Shown: one piece after another, positions 1-12,901 of the stretch
Numbering within the stretch: position 1 is the stretch's first letter
How the letters are laid out: every line of letters starts with the position of its first letter
Source: Kocuria soli
GTDB lineage: Bacteria; Actinomycetota; Actinomycetes; Actinomycetales; Micrococcaceae
DNA: 64,000 nt
Direction: 5' to 3'
Assembly (NCBI RefSeq): GCF_003797835.1
Contig: NZ_RKMF01000009.1
Coordinates: 62,001 to 126,000, forward strand
Translations under genes and position numbers: made by a program
The notes under the pieces: generated by a model
The model's database searches: none
What the model was told of the DNA's origin: nothing
What the model saw: the letters and a program-made list of their open reading frames with translations, nothing else

Positions 1-2210
<2,210 letters not shown>

Positions 2211-2283
2211 GTAGCTTCCTTTCGTTACCGCCCGGGGCGCCGCATGACGCGGCACCCGGGCGGAGACTGCAGTTCGAGGCTGA

Positions 2284-3930
<1,647 letters not shown>

Positions 3931-3989
3931 CTGGTGTCCCTGCTTCCTGGTTCGTGATCATCGTGCCGATGACCAGCTGTTTCGTCCGA

Positions 3990-4018
3990 CGGATTCTGTC
4001 GTGCCCCGACAGATTCCG
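3990..4018 (-). other. Intercistronic hairpin between atpH and atpA
   Basis: CGGATTCTGTCG (3990-4001), loop TGCCC, CGACAGATTCCG (4007-4018): twelve positions, one T-T mismatch, with a further A-T pair outside. It lies in the 164-bp gap upstream of atpA on the transcribed minus strand, with no following T-run. A role in setting the alpha:delta ratio by mRNA processing or stability is inference. Confidence 0.5.
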
Positions 4019-4094
4019 TACGGTGCCCTAGTGGCTGTGGCTTCAGTTGTTCGGCATCGGGGTGACTCGATCCGACGCGCGGGTGCGCGGCGGT

Positions 4095-4910
4095 TCAGGC
4101 CCCGAGCTTGAGCTGCAGTTCGTTGAGTCGGGTGGCGACAGAGCCATCGATGACTTGGTCCCCCACCGTGACGCGCAACCCACCGACCAGCGATCGGTCC
4201 GTGTCCACCACGACCTTCAGGTCCCGACCGTAGATGCGTCCCAGAGCCACGCGCAGGCGCTCCACCTGGGAATCATCGAGCGGGTAGGGCGTGGCGACTC
4301 GGGCGATCCAGCGTTCGCGCAGTTCGGCCAACCGGTCCGCGAAGTCGCCCAGCAGCCGCTGTGGGAGGGCGCCGCGGGGATGGGTCACCGCCTGCTCCAC
4401 GAGCACGCGCCCTTCCTCGCTGAGGTTCGGGGCGACGCGACCGAGCAACATGCGCTTGGCATCGTCCGTGGCACGGGCGTCGGTGAAGGCGCGCTGGAGC
4501 TCGGCGTCGGAATCCAACAGGCTCTGAACGCCCAGCAGATCGTCGACGACGGCGTCCAGGCCCTCGGCACCCGCGCGATTCTCCGCCGCGTGACCGGTGA
4601 GGGTCACGCCCGCTGCTTCGAGCCCGTCAGCCAGACCGCGGTCCCCGCTCCAGCGCTGACGCACCAGAGCGTCCAGTACCTCGCAGGCTTCCCGCGAGGT
4701 ACGGCCCTCGAAGACCCGCCAGGCCAGGGCCACGCGCTGGTCGTCGGAGTGGGCAGGGTCGGTCAGGGCCCGGCGGAGGCTGCCCTGCTCGTCGAGCACG
4801 GCGGCGATCCCGAAGACATCACGTGCCAATGCGGGCTGGGCCGCACCGGTCCAGCGCTCGAGCACCCGTGACAGGTCGAGACGGTTTCCGTCGGATCCTG
4901 CCCCCGTCAC
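4095..4910 (-). CDS. atpH: ATP synthase F1 subunit delta
   Basis: Peripheral stalk subunit joining F1 to the b subunits. 271 residues, the long form usual in Actinobacteria rather than the ~180 residues of E. coli. The C-terminal domain shows the OSCP pattern: ERWIARVATPYPL, then the strand DLKVVVDTDRSLVGGLRVTVGDQVIDGSV, split here by the length rule only in quotation, and the end RLNELQLKLGA. GTG start at 4910 overlapping the atpF stop as GTGA, so it is translationally coupled to atpF. Confidence 0.95.
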   Translation of the reverse strand: MTGAGSDGNRLDLSRVLERWTGAAQPALARDVFGIAAVLDEQGSLRRALTDPAHSDDQRVALAWRVFEGRTSREACEVLDALVRQRWSGDRGLADGLEAAGVTLTGHAAENRAGAEGLDAVVDDLLGVQSLLDSDAELQRAFTDARATDDAKRMLLGRVAPNLSEEGRVLVEQAVTHPRGALPQRLLGDFADRLAELRERWIARVATPYPLDDSQVERLRVALGRIYGRDLKVVVDTDRSLVGGLRVTVGDQVIDGSVATRLNELQLKLGA

Positions 4911-5452
4911 CGCTGAGCACCCGCATCGGTCGGGTTCTGCTCAAGGTCGGCGAGGAACCGGTCGACGACGCGGCGCGAACGCTCGTCGTCGGACAGGGAC
5001 TCCCCCACGACCTTGGAGGACAGCTGGATGGCCAGCGAACCGACCTCGTTGCGCAGGGAGGCCACGGCGGCGGAACGCTCGGCGGCGATGGCCGTGTGAG
5101 CGTTCTCGGTGATGCGCGCGGATTCCACGTTGGCGCGGTCCTTGAAGTCTGCCAGGATCTTCTCGCCTTCGGCGCGAGCTTCCTCACGGATCTTCTGGGC
5201 CTCGAGGCGAGCGGACTCCAACTGCTGGTTGTACTCGTCGCGGGCCCTGTCGGCCTCGGCCTGGGCTGCCTCGGCCTTGGCCAGGCCGCCCTCGATCGCG
5301 TCCGTGCGCTCGGCGTAGGTCCGCTCGAACATGGGCACGATCCACTTGACAGCAACGAACAGCAGGATGGAGAAGCCGATCGCGGTGATCAGCATCTCCC
5401 AACCGTTCGGGATCAGCGGATTCTCGCTGGCCGCCATGATGTGTGTGGTCAT
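4907..5452 (-). CDS. atpF: ATP synthase F0 subunit b
   Basis: Membrane-anchored peripheral stalk of the ATP synthase. 181 residues: one N-terminal transmembrane helix (about 18-40, WEMLITAIGFSILLFVAVKW), then a long charged Ala/Glu/Arg-rich helix that forms the stator coiled coil, ending in the delta-binding region. ATG at 5452 is preceded by AGGAAA with 7-nt spacing. The 3' end overlaps the atpH GTG start by 4 nt. Standard position between atpE and atpH. Confidence 0.97.
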   Translation of the reverse strand: MTTHIMAASENPLIPNGWEMLITAIGFSILLFVAVKWIVPMFERTYAERTDAIEGGLAKAEAAQAEADRARDEYNQQLESARLEAQKIREEARAEGEKILADFKDRANVESARITENAHTAIAAERSAAVASLRNEVGSLAIQLSSKVVGESLSDDERSRRVVDRFLADLEQNPTDAGAQR

Positions 5453-5481
5453 GGACGAATTTCCTGTTCTCTTGGGCTGAA

Positions 5482-5505
5482 CTTCCTGAACCTTCCCGGA
5501 GGAAG
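5482..5505 (-). other. Short hairpin between atpE and atpF
   Basis: CTTCCT (5482-5487) pairs with AGGAAG (5500-5505) over a 12-nt loop, directly after the atpE stop codon. It is short and its function is unclear. Confidence 0.25.
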
Positions 5506-5507
5506 AA

Positions 5508-5717
5508 TCAGAAGATCAGTGCCAGCACGAAGCCCAGGATGGCCAGGGCCTCAACCACGGCGAAGCCCATGAAGAGCATCGGCTGGATGATGCGCTGGGT
5601 CTCGGGCTGACGGGACACTGCCTGCATGTAGGCGGCGAAGATCAGACCGACGCCGATGCCACCGCCGATGGCTGCGAGACCGAAACCGATGACGGAGAGG
5701 GAACCGGTGATGTCCAT
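5508..5717 (-). CDS. atpE: ATP synthase F0 subunit c
   Basis: Proteolipid of the proton-translocating rotor ring. 69 residues: two transmembrane helices joined by the polar loop RQPETQ. The first helix has the glycine repeat GGGIGVG, and the proton-binding carboxylate is Glu56 in the second helix (FAVVEALAI). The open frame continues 46 codons upstream, but the ATG at 5717 (MDITGSLSV) fits the family and has GAAAGGAAAC just before it. Flanked by hairpins on both sides, fitting the need for many more c than other subunits. Confidence 0.97.
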   Translation of the reverse strand: MDITGSLSVIGFGLAAIGGGIGVGLIFAAYMQAVSRQPETQRIIQPMLFMGFAVVEALAILGFVLALIF

Positions 5718-5771
5718 TCTTGGTGTTTCCTTTCGTACTGCCCGGGTGCGGGCCGTGTGCCACGAATGGCG

Positions 5772-5804
5772 GTTGACGTGTCGGAGAGTGCTCCGTTGGT
5801 CGAC
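5772..5804 (-). other. Intercistronic hairpin between atpB and atpE
   Basis: Outer arms GTTGAC (5772-5777) and GTCGAC (5799-5804), with one G-U pair, enclose an inner CGGAG-AGTG-CTCCG stem. It sits in the 115-bp leader of atpE. Intercistronic structures upstream of atpE raise its expression in some bacteria; that role is only suggested here. Confidence 0.35.
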
Positions 5805-5832
5805 CCGGCCGCAGCCGAGCCAAATCTTGGGG

Positions 5833-6624
5833 TCAGTGGCCTTCCTGCAGGGCACCGTCGACGTAGACGGCGAACAGCAGGGTGAAGATGTAGGCCTGCA
5901 GGACCTGGATCAGGATTTCGAGGAAGAAGATGAAGATGCCCAGGAACAGTGCCCCCGCTCCACCGAGAATCCCCAGACCCCCGACCTCGCTGACCAGGTA
6001 ACCGAGAAGACCCGCTGCGACCATGATGGCCATGTGGCCGGCGAACATGGTGGCGAACACACGCAGTGCGTGCGTAACGGGACGGATGATCAGGTTCGAG
6101 ATGAACTCGATCGGGATCAGGAAGACGTAGAGCACCTTGGGCACGTCCGGCGGCATGGTCATCTTGCCCATGAAGTGGGCGAAGCCGTGCCGCTTGATGC
6201 CGATGAAGACCCAGGCGACGTAGGCGACGCCGGCCAGGACGTAGGCCGAGCCCGGGTGTGAGAAGGTCGGGAGCTGCAAGACCGGGATGGAGCCGAACAG
6301 GTTGTTCACCAGGATGAAGAAGAAGAAGGTGAACAGCAGCGGGATCCAGGGGCGGAATTCCTTCTCGCCGATGATGTCGCGGCCCAGGGAGTTGCGAACG
6401 AACCCGTAGCCGATCTCGCCCAGGTACTGGCCCTTGGACGGCACGAGTGCCTGCTTGCGGATCGCCCAGAGGAAGAAGCCCGCGATGAGGGCGACCGAGA
6501 GCAGGATCAGCACGGTGTGCTTGCCGAATTCGAAGGAGCCGATCTCGAAGAACGGCGGGAGGTGCATGTCCGAAACGCTGGGAGCCTGGAAGCCTTGTCC
6601 CTCAAGAACTGGGGCGACGATCAA
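5833..6624 (-). CDS. atpB: ATP synthase F0 subunit a
   Basis: Proton-channel subunit facing the c-ring. 263 residues with five to six transmembrane helices. The essential stator arginine is Arg188 in ALRVFATMFAGH, and the channel helix RPWIPLLFTFFFFILVNN is at 91-108. The start is a TTG at 6624: AAAGGA lies 6 nt before it, while the internal ATG (Met20) has no ribosome site. The TTG overlaps the stop of the preceding gene (TTGA), so translation is coupled. Confidence 0.96.
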   Translation of the reverse strand: MIVAPVLEGQGFQAPSVSDMHLPPFFEIGSFEFGKHTVLILLSVALIAGFFLWAIRKQALVPSKGQYLGEIGYGFVRNSLGRDIIGEKEFRPWIPLLFTFFFFILVNNLFGSIPVLQLPTFSHPGSAYVLAGVAYVAWVFIGIKRHGFAHFMGKMTMPPDVPKVLYVFLIPIEFISNLIIRPVTHALRVFATMFAGHMAIMVAAGLLGYLVSEVGGLGILGGAGALFLGIFIFFLEILIQVLQAYIFTLLFAVYVDGALQEGH

Positions 6625-7106
6625 TGGCGGTCCTTTCTGCTTCCACCCGCAGGGCCCTGGCCGTGGTCACGGTGGTGCGAATCTGCGGTGCGGTTCCGGG
6701 CGTCATCACCGGCTGCTGAACCGTCATTGGCTCCCAGTCCGGCTTGCAGGTGGAGGTAGGCAAGTGTGACCCCGGCGGCTAGACCGAGACCTGCCCCGAG
6801 CAGGACAAGCCACTGCGTCCCCACCAGGTAATCCAGCAGAAACCCTACCAGACTCCAAAACGCGGTCCCAATCACAAGGTAGGCCAGGATGCCCAGCGCG
6901 CCGCGGTTTCCTCCGGCCTCCACGAGTTCGCCGACGGTGCTCAATCGGGAGCCACGACGGTCGCTCGTGCCAGGCGTCGTCGGGACCCGCGAGTCCGCTC
7001 CTGCAGGGTCACCGGAGGGGCCGGTCGATGCAGGCCCCGAGGCGGTGCCGGGTTCCTTGTCGGAGCCCTCCATGGGCTGCCCCGCAGGCTGGTTGGGGGA
7101 TGTCAT
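6621..7106 (-). CDS. Small two-helix membrane protein of the atp operon (AtpZ/AtpI-like, PF09527 type)
   Basis: 161 residues. The first ~65 are Pro/Gly/Ser-rich and probably disordered. Two transmembrane helices follow: GALGILAYLVIGTAFWSLVG and WLVLLGAGLGLAAGVTLAYL, separated by FLLDYLVGTQ. That D..xGT.. pattern and the helix pair resemble the AtpZ/putative F0F1 ATPase subunit family found upstream of atpB, thought to aid c-ring assembly or Mg2+ handling. ATG at 7106 overlaps the preceding stop (ATGA) and its own stop overlaps atpB. The C-terminal tail is hydrophilic. Identification rests on helix pattern and position. Confidence 0.7.
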   Translation of the reverse strand: MTSPNQPAGQPMEGSDKEPGTASGPASTGPSGDPAGADSRVPTTPGTSDRRGSRLSTVGELVEAGGNRGALGILAYLVIGTAFWSLVGFLLDYLVGTQWLVLLGAGLGLAAGVTLAYLHLQAGLGANDGSAAGDDARNRTADSHHRDHGQGPAGGSRKDRH

Positions 7107-7567
7107 GCGGCCTCCTCGGTGGGCCGCGGACGGGTGTCGACGTCGAACACGGGAAGCCGACTACGGCGCAGGGCCAGGGCGGACCCGCCGAGCCAGGCCA
7201 CGACCTGTCCGATGACCGCCGCCCCCATCCAGGGTGGGAGCACCCAGTCGGGCTTCGGTGCGCTGAACAGAATCATGGTCCCGGCGGCCACCAGAGCGGC
7301 GTAGAGCACGAGCATGACCAGAGCGGCGACGGGGGCGGGGTATCGAGCGGACCACCACAGCCCTGCAAGTGAGATCGTGAAGACGACGGCGACGATCACC
7401 GTGCCCAAGCCCGCGCTGCCGGCTCCGGCCGCCCCGGCCATGAGTGCTGCCGGTGCGACGCAACCCGCAGCAATGATCGCGCCCACGGTCACGGAGATCC
7501 GCAACATCCGCGACCAGACGTTACCGGCCACGGTGGCCCCGGGGCGGTTCCTGAATCCAATGCTCAC
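7103..7567 (-). CDS. atpI: ATP synthase accessory protein I-like (four-helix membrane protein)
   Basis: 154 residues with four predicted transmembrane helices (about 19-42, 48-68, 74-94, 108-128) and a short charged C-terminus. Size, helix count and place just upstream of the F0 genes fit AtpI, a chaperone-like accessory of c-ring assembly. The frame is open far upstream, but the GTG at 7567 is chosen: it overlaps the stop of the wecA-like gene as GTGA and starts MSIGFRNRPG before helix 1. No catalytic motif is visible, so the name depends mainly on context. Confidence 0.65.
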   Translation of the reverse strand: MSIGFRNRPGATVAGNVWSRMLRISVTVGAIIAAGCVAPAALMAGAAGAGSAGLGTVIVAVVFTISLAGLWWSARYPAPVAALVMLVLYAALVAAGTMILFSAPKPDWVLPPWMGAAVIGQVVAWLGGSALALRRSRLPVFDVDTRPRPTEEAA

Positions 7568-8673
7568 GGCCGAGCCGCCTCCTGCTCGGTACCAGCTTCC
7601 CGACGGTGTTCGGACCGGCGACCGATCAGCGACGGCAGCGCGAGGTAGAGGACCAACAGAAGAACCACGACGGTCCCCGCGGCGACGAGGGCCACCCCGC
7701 TGAGCCGGAGTCCCGCGAGCGTGATCAGGGAGACCAGGACCGTGGTGCCCGCCACGACCAGGGAGGAGGCGACGTGTGAGAAGCCCACGTCGGTCAACCG
7801 CTGGTAGGTGTGTTGACGGTGCGGCCGCCACCAGGGCTCCCCCGCGCGGATGCGGCGGAGCAGGGTCCAGGAGGTGTCGGCCAGGTACACGGAGAGCGGG
7901 GGCAGCAGGTATTCGACGTAGACGCCGGCGAGGAAGGCAGCGACGGCAATCAGGATGATCGCCCCACCCAACAGGTAGGAGCCCACGTCCCCCAGGAACA
8001 CTGCACCGCGGGTGAGATTCCAGGGCAGGAAGCCGGCGAAGGCCCCCGCGACCACCAAGGCGGCGACCATCATCCACGGGAGGTCGTTGCAGGCCCCGGC
8101 CCAGGCGTACAGGAGTCCGACCACGACGCCGTGCAGCCCAGAGATGCCGTTGACCCCGTCCATGAAATTGGCGACGTTGACGTAGACCACCACGGCGACG
8201 GTGCACACGATCCACCACAGCGGCGTGGTGCCGATGGCCCACACCAGGACGGCTGCACAGCCACCGCCGATCAGGACCTGCGCCAGGAGACGCACTCGGA
8301 CGGAAACTCCCTTGAAGTCCTCCGTCCAGCCCAGCGCCGCACAGGCTGCCGTCCCGGCCAGGACCGTCAACGCGATCGAACGGTCCGTGGCCACGGTTCC
8401 GGTGAGAACCCCGGCCAGCTGCACGACCACGACGGCGATCGCGACCGCCAGGCCCATGCCACGGATGACCGTGCGCGTGTGGGAGGAGCGTTCATTGGGG
8501 ATGTCCACCACGCCCCACCGCGTCAGCAGCGGTTTGACGAGGAACGGAAGGAGCACGCTGAGGACGAAGGCCGCCACTCCGAAGGTCGCCACCAGCATCA
8601 GGAGATGACGCAGCTCCTCCGGAGTGGGCGTGGCACCCGGGTTGACGGAGAGAACGCTCGGCATGCCGATCAT
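7564..8673 (-). CDS. wecA: Undecaprenyl-phosphate sugar-1-phosphate transferase (MraY/WecA family)
   Basis: Integral membrane enzyme that moves a sugar-1-phosphate, usually GlcNAc-1-P, from a UDP-sugar to undecaprenyl phosphate, starting cell-wall glycan or teichoic-type polymers. 369 residues, about ten transmembrane helices. Family marks are visible: DIPNERSSHT near 57, GWTEDFKG near 115, the catalytic NVANFMDGVNGISG near 167, and FLGDVGSYLLGG near 226, with HRQHTYQRL in the last cytoplasmic loop. A wecA-like gene upstream of atp genes is the usual actinobacterial order. Its start overlaps the dehydratase stop (ATGA) and its stop overlaps atpI (GTGA). Confidence 0.9.
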   Translation of the reverse strand: MIGMPSVLSVNPGATPTPEELRHLLMLVATFGVAAFVLSVLLPFLVKPLLTRWGVVDIPNERSSHTRTVIRGMGLAVAIAVVVVQLAGVLTGTVATDRSIALTVLAGTAACAALGWTEDFKGVSVRVRLLAQVLIGGGCAAVLVWAIGTTPLWWIVCTVAVVVYVNVANFMDGVNGISGLHGVVVGLLYAWAGACNDLPWMMVAALVVAGAFAGFLPWNLTRGAVFLGDVGSYLLGGAIILIAVAAFLAGVYVEYLLPPLSVYLADTSWTLLRRIRAGEPWWRPHRQHTYQRLTDVGFSHVASSLVVAGTTVLVSLITLAGLRLSGVALVAAGTVVVLLLVLYLALPSLIGRRSEHRREAGTEQEAARP

Positions 8674-10691
8674 GACGCCCTCCCCGACGGCGACGGCTCG
8701 GTCCCGTCCTCTTCGGCTTGCACGCTTTCAGCCTGCACGCCGGACTTGCGCGCACCGTGGAACTTGGTCAGCGCGGGCTGCGTGGAGGTCCGGACCACCG
8801 GGATGGTGCCCGTGGTGGCCATACCACCGCGGACCTTCCAGATGTGTCGGTCCAAATTGATCGGGGCCAGGGCGTCGGCCTGGGCGTGGGAAATCTTGGG
8901 GTGGAAGGGACGGCGGTCGGTTTCCCCCAGACCGATGAGTTCCTCATGCAGCTTCTCCCCCGGGCGCAGGCCGGTGATCACGATCTCGATCCCCTCCTGG
9001 CCGGAGAGCGAACGGAGCCGTTTGGCGACGTCGAGAATCCGCACGGGCTCCCCCATGTCCAGGATCAGCACCTCTCCGCCGCTTCCGATCGCCCCGGCCT
9101 GGACCACCAGCTGGCAGGCCTCCGGGATGGTCATGAAGTAGCGCGTGGCGTTCTCGTCCGTGACGGTGATCGGCCCGCCCTGGCGGATCTGCTCGGTGAA
9201 CAGGGGCAGCATCGAACCACGGGAGCCGAACACGTTGCCGAAGCGCACGGAGGTGTAGCGTTTCCCCGTCTGCTGGGCCATCCACGCGGTCAGTTTCTCT
9301 GCCACCCGCTTGGAGTGGCCCAGCGTGGTGGTCGGGTTCGCGGCTTTGTCCGTGGAGACGTTCACGAAGACCTCGACGTCGGCCGCTCGGGCGGCCTCGA
9401 GAACGTTGAGCGTGCCCAGGACATTGGTCTTCCAGGCCTCGTCCGGGTAGGTCTCGAGCAGTGACACGTGCTTCAGGGCGGCGGCGTGGAAAACGACCTC
9501 GGGGCGGCGGCGTTCGAAGATCCGGGCAAGGTTCTCCCCGTCGCGGATGTCGGCGAGCACCGTGTCCTGCCCGTCCAACAGACCGCGGCCGGTGATGGAG
9601 ATCTGCGTGGCCTGCAGGTTCGTCTCGTCCCGGTCCAGCATCATGAGTTCACCGGGATCGAAGGCCAGCAACTGGCGGCACAGTTCGGACCCGATGGATC
9701 CACCGGCACCCGTCACCAGGACGCGCTTGCCCGAGATGTAGTCGGCGATCCCCGCGACGTCGATGTCCACGGGGGTGCGCCCGATCAGGTCCTCGAGGCT
9801 GATGTCGCGGATGTCCACGCTGGTCCCCGAGCCGGTGAGCATGTCCCGGACCGGCGGAACCGTCATCACGCGCGTGTTGGTCCCGGCCACGATGTCGGAC
9901 ACCCGCTGCATGAGCTTGGAGGAGGCGTTGGACTGCGCCACCAGGAGAATGCTGGAACGGGTCTGCGCCAAGACGTCGGGGGCATCGGCGATGGTGCCCA
10001 GAACAGGCACGGAGGAGACACGGAGGTGTTTCTTGGCCGGGTCGTCGTCCAGGAGGGCCACCGGCAGGTACTCCGAATCCGGGTCCTGCATCATGCGCTG
10101 GACGATGAACGTCCCGGACTGCCCGGCACCGTAGACCACCACGTGCTGCGCGTTGCCCTGGGGTTTCGACGTCGATTCCTGGTACATGCGCTTGAGGTAG
10201 CGGAAGGCCGCCATGAACAAGGCCGCGAAGGGGAAGGCGATCATGGCCACGGACCGTGGAATCCCGATCGCGTTGCCCGCCACCAGGAGGACGATCTGCA
10301 GCAGCCCGGTCACGATCAGGGTGACGACGATGAGCAGCTTGCCCTCGTCGAAGCTGCCGTAGGAATAGCGCCCGCGGTACAGCGCGAAGGAGTACCCGAT
10401 CGCCAACTGCGCACCGACGGCCACGAGGCACACGATCAACAGGCTCGGAACGTTGATGAACTGGACGCTGAGCTCGTAGCGCAGGACCAGCGCGACGCCC
10501 ATGGCCGCCACCCAGGCCATGGAGTCCAGGATCATCTGGATCCACAGCCAGGCGGTGGGGCGTTCCGCCTCGGACCCTCCCTGCGCCCGGCGCGCCGTCG
10601 GTCGGGTGTTCTGCCGAACACCGGACGCCGACGCATTCGTCGGCCCGTCCGTTCCAGGACCTGGGGTCCCGCTGTCGTCCGGGCTCTGCAT
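8670..10691 (-). CDS. Membrane-bound nucleotide-sugar 4,6-dehydratase (FlaA1/CapD/PglF type)
   Basis: 673 residues. After a polar N-terminus come four transmembrane helices (about 48-165), a first Rossmann domain (VVVYGAGQSG near 185) and a second short-chain dehydrogenase domain with TGAGGSIG at 327-334. The active-site stretch is STDKA (446-450) and Lys461; the usual tyrosine position four before that lysine is Leu457, as in the FlaA1/WbpM group, where Tyr is replaced. Such enzymes make UDP-4-keto-6-deoxy sugars from UDP-GlcNAc for diNAcBac, pseudaminic or related sugars. GGAAGGA precedes the ATG. Nearby neuA/neuB make a nonulosonate link plausible. Confidence 0.88.
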   Translation of the reverse strand: MQSPDDSGTPGPGTDGPTNASASGVRQNTRPTARRAQGGSEAERPTAWLWIQMILDSMAWVAAMGVALVLRYELSVQFINVPSLLIVCLVAVGAQLAIGYSFALYRGRYSYGSFDEGKLLIVVTLIVTGLLQIVLLVAGNAIGIPRSVAMIAFPFAALFMAAFRYLKRMYQESTSKPQGNAQHVVVYGAGQSGTFIVQRMMQDPDSEYLPVALLDDDPAKKHLRVSSVPVLGTIADAPDVLAQTRSSILLVAQSNASSKLMQRVSDIVAGTNTRVMTVPPVRDMLTGSGTSVDIRDISLEDLIGRTPVDIDVAGIADYISGKRVLVTGAGGSIGSELCRQLLAFDPGELMMLDRDETNLQATQISITGRGLLDGQDTVLADIRDGENLARIFERRRPEVVFHAAALKHVSLLETYPDEAWKTNVLGTLNVLEAARAADVEVFVNVSTDKAANPTTTLGHSKRVAEKLTAWMAQQTGKRYTSVRFGNVFGSRGSMLPLFTEQIRQGGPITVTDENATRYFMTIPEACQLVVQAGAIGSGGEVLILDMGEPVRILDVAKRLRSLSGQEGIEIVITGLRPGEKLHEELIGLGETDRRPFHPKISHAQADALAPINLDRHIWKVRGGMATTGTIPVVRTSTQPALTKFHGARKSGVQAESVQAEEDGTEPSPSGRAS

Positions 10692-10828
10692 GTGGGGGTC
10701 CTTCCGTGGGCGGGGCCGGTCCGAGGGGTCGACCGTCGCCCTGTGCGTTCGTTGTCAGCCGCGCGTCGTGGGCACTCGGCGACCGGCCACGTGGGTCGGC
10801 GTCGGTCACGTCCACGATCGAGGTGGAC

Positions 10829-12685
10829 CTACCGAGTGTTGGGGTAACCGCCCACCATGTTCCGGTAGGCACGTTCCCGAAGAACACGGGGCACGAATCG
10901 GTACCCGCCCCGCACGGCGACGTTTCTGCCCCATTCTAGGAAACTCAGGTGCCCGATTCCGTGAAGGCGGCTCTGCAACTCGATCTCCGCACGGAAAACG
11001 CGTAGTCCACCGCGGCGCTGATAGGCGCCACCCGACACCCGGTAGCCGACCAACGGGTCGGCGATGTTGCGGATGTCGGCTCCCGCGCGCAGCATGCGGA
11101 CCCACAGCCAGTAGTCCTCGGCTAGGGGAACGTACTCGTACCCGCCCACGGCCTCCACGGCGGGCCGCCGGAACACGACCGTCGGGTGGGAGACGGGGTT
11201 GCGGAGCTTGGACACCCGCCGGATGTTCGCTGCACCCACGGGCGCCTCCCGGTGGGCCAGCGGCTGCGTCTCGTCGTCGCCGATCTCGTCCATCCCGGCA
11301 CCCACGACGTCGGCTCCGTCCTGGATCAGGGGCAGCTGACGGGCGAAGCGGTCGGGGTAGGAGACGTCGTCGGCGTCCGCCCGGGCCACGACGTCATGGG
11401 AGCACAGCTCCAGGCCCCGTCGCAGGGCGTTGGTCAGCCCCGCGTTGACCTCCAGGTCCTCCCGGACGACGGCGATCGGCGGTGTGGCCGCGCGCAGACG
11501 CTCCGTGAGGGCGTCGATCTCCCGCTGCAGTTCGGGTGCGACGGGGCCGTCGCGCACGATCACGACCTCCGACGGCGCCACGGCCTGTTCAAGCGTCGAC
11601 GAGACCAGTGCGCGGTGGAAGCGTTCGGGGGTGTCTCCCCCGTAGACGGGCATCAACAGGGAGAACTCGGGGCGGCCCTGCGCGTCGGTCGAGGGGTCCT
11701 GCGCCGTGGCGCCCGTGCCCTGTTCGTGCAGTTCCCAGACGCCTCGCAGGACGTCCTGGTTGCTCCGCGGTGCCTTCAGGGCGTCACGCACACCGCGCCC
11801 GAACCGCTCGACAACGGCGCGGCGGTCCGCCGAGCCACGCAGCGTGCGCACCCACAACCGCGCCGTGGCCCCGCCGTAGAGCACCTTCTCCCACGGCGCC
11901 AGCGACCGCGAGCGCGTGAAGACCCACAGCTTGTTGCGCACGTCGTTGTAAAAACGCTGGCCGGGGTCGGCGTCCGTGTTGCCCGGCTGCTTGGTGTGGT
12001 GCATGACCTTGGAGGCCGGGACCTGGATGGCGTCCTCCCACCGGGCCAGCCGGGTGGAGAACTCGAAGTCGTCGTTCCAGATGAAGTAGTCGGCCACGGG
12101 CAGACCGGCGGCGCGTACGGCGTCGCCGTCCATGAGCAGGGAGACGAAGGAGCCCGAACGGATGCTGCGACCGCCCACGGCTGCCGCGCGTGCCTTTCGG
12201 TCGCGGCCCGCGCCGATCCGCTCGATCATCGAGTTCATCGGGTGCTCGCTCCCGTCGGTCCACAGCACCTGGCTGGCCACGAACACGGGGCGCCGTGCGC
12301 CGTCGGCGTCGTAGTTCCGCCAGGCGCGGACGGCTTCTTCGAGGGTTTCGCGCAGGGGTTCCGTGTCGTCGTCCATGACCCAGACCAGGTCGGCCTGCAA
12401 GCCGTTGGCTGCCCGGTCGATGCCGACCGTGAAACCACCGGCACCTCCCAGGTTCCCGGTCAGCGTGATGAGTTCGATCTCACCCGGCGCGCCCGAGGCC
12501 TGATGATCGGCGCTGAAACTCCGGATGAACTCCACGGAATCGTCCGTGGACGCGTTGTCCACCACCACGGTCACGTCCGGAACCAGGTTGGCCCCCATGA
12601 TTCCCCGCAGCGTGGACTCCAACAGCTCGCGCCTGTTGAAACTCACCACGACCGCGACCACACGCGGTGCCGGCCTCACGACCAC
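10829..12685 (-). CDS. Fused double family-2 glycosyltransferase
   Basis: 618 residues containing two complete GT2 domains. The first (about 8-300) has VVSFNRRE, VVVDNASTDDS and VWVMDDDTEP, and an NDDFEFSTRL acceptor region, resembling rhamnosyl/galactofuranosyl transferases. The second (about 340-600) has LLMPVYGGD, ARADADDVSYPDRF and AEDYWLWVRM. Both DXD-type metal sites look intact, so the protein could add two sugars in sequence. GTG start at 12685 with AGGTGG 7 nt upstream. Followed by a 137-bp gap before the dehydratase gene. The acceptor and donor cannot be told from sequence. Confidence 0.9.
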   Translation of the reverse strand: MVVRPAPRVVAVVVSFNRRELLESTLRGIMGANLVPDVTVVVDNASTDDSVEFIRSFSADHQASGAPGEIELITLTGNLGGAGGFTVGIDRAANGLQADLVWVMDDDTEPLRETLEEAVRAWRNYDADGARRPVFVASQVLWTDGSEHPMNSMIERIGAGRDRKARAAAVGGRSIRSGSFVSLLMDGDAVRAAGLPVADYFIWNDDFEFSTRLARWEDAIQVPASKVMHHTKQPGNTDADPGQRFYNDVRNKLWVFTRSRSLAPWEKVLYGGATARLWVRTLRGSADRRAVVERFGRGVRDALKAPRSNQDVLRGVWELHEQGTGATAQDPSTDAQGRPEFSLLMPVYGGDTPERFHRALVSSTLEQAVAPSEVVIVRDGPVAPELQREIDALTERLRAATPPIAVVREDLEVNAGLTNALRRGLELCSHDVVARADADDVSYPDRFARQLPLIQDGADVVGAGMDEIGDDETQPLAHREAPVGAANIRRVSKLRNPVSHPTVVFRRPAVEAVGGYEYVPLAEDYWLWVRMLRAGADIRNIADPLVGYRVSGGAYQRRGGLRVFRAEIELQSRLHGIGHLSFLEWGRNVAVRGGYRFVPRVLRERAYRNMVGGYPNTR

Positions 12686-12790
12686 GCCCCAACCACCTAG
12701 CTCTCTTCGTCGGTCTCCGCATCCGTTGTCCCCTCCGGTTCGAGCGGGGAGCCGCCGAGGCCGGAGCGCCCCGGAGGACCGGACCAGCCG

Positions 12791-12796
12791 AGATTA
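12791..12796 (-). promoter_or_regulatory. Possible extended -10 promoter for the double GT2 gene
   Basis: On the minus strand TGCTAATCT gives an extended TGn plus TAATCT -10 element about 106 bp before the GTG start. No good -35 is visible. Weak, based on sequence resemblance only. Confidence 0.25.
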
Positions 12797-12901
12797 GCAC
12801 CCGGTCATGAGCCGCTTCCTGAGGCTCGTGCCAGGTTGTTCTCTGTACGATATGGCGACGGGTACAGCCAAGGGCCCGACTCGATCGAGAGGAGAACGTC
12901 T

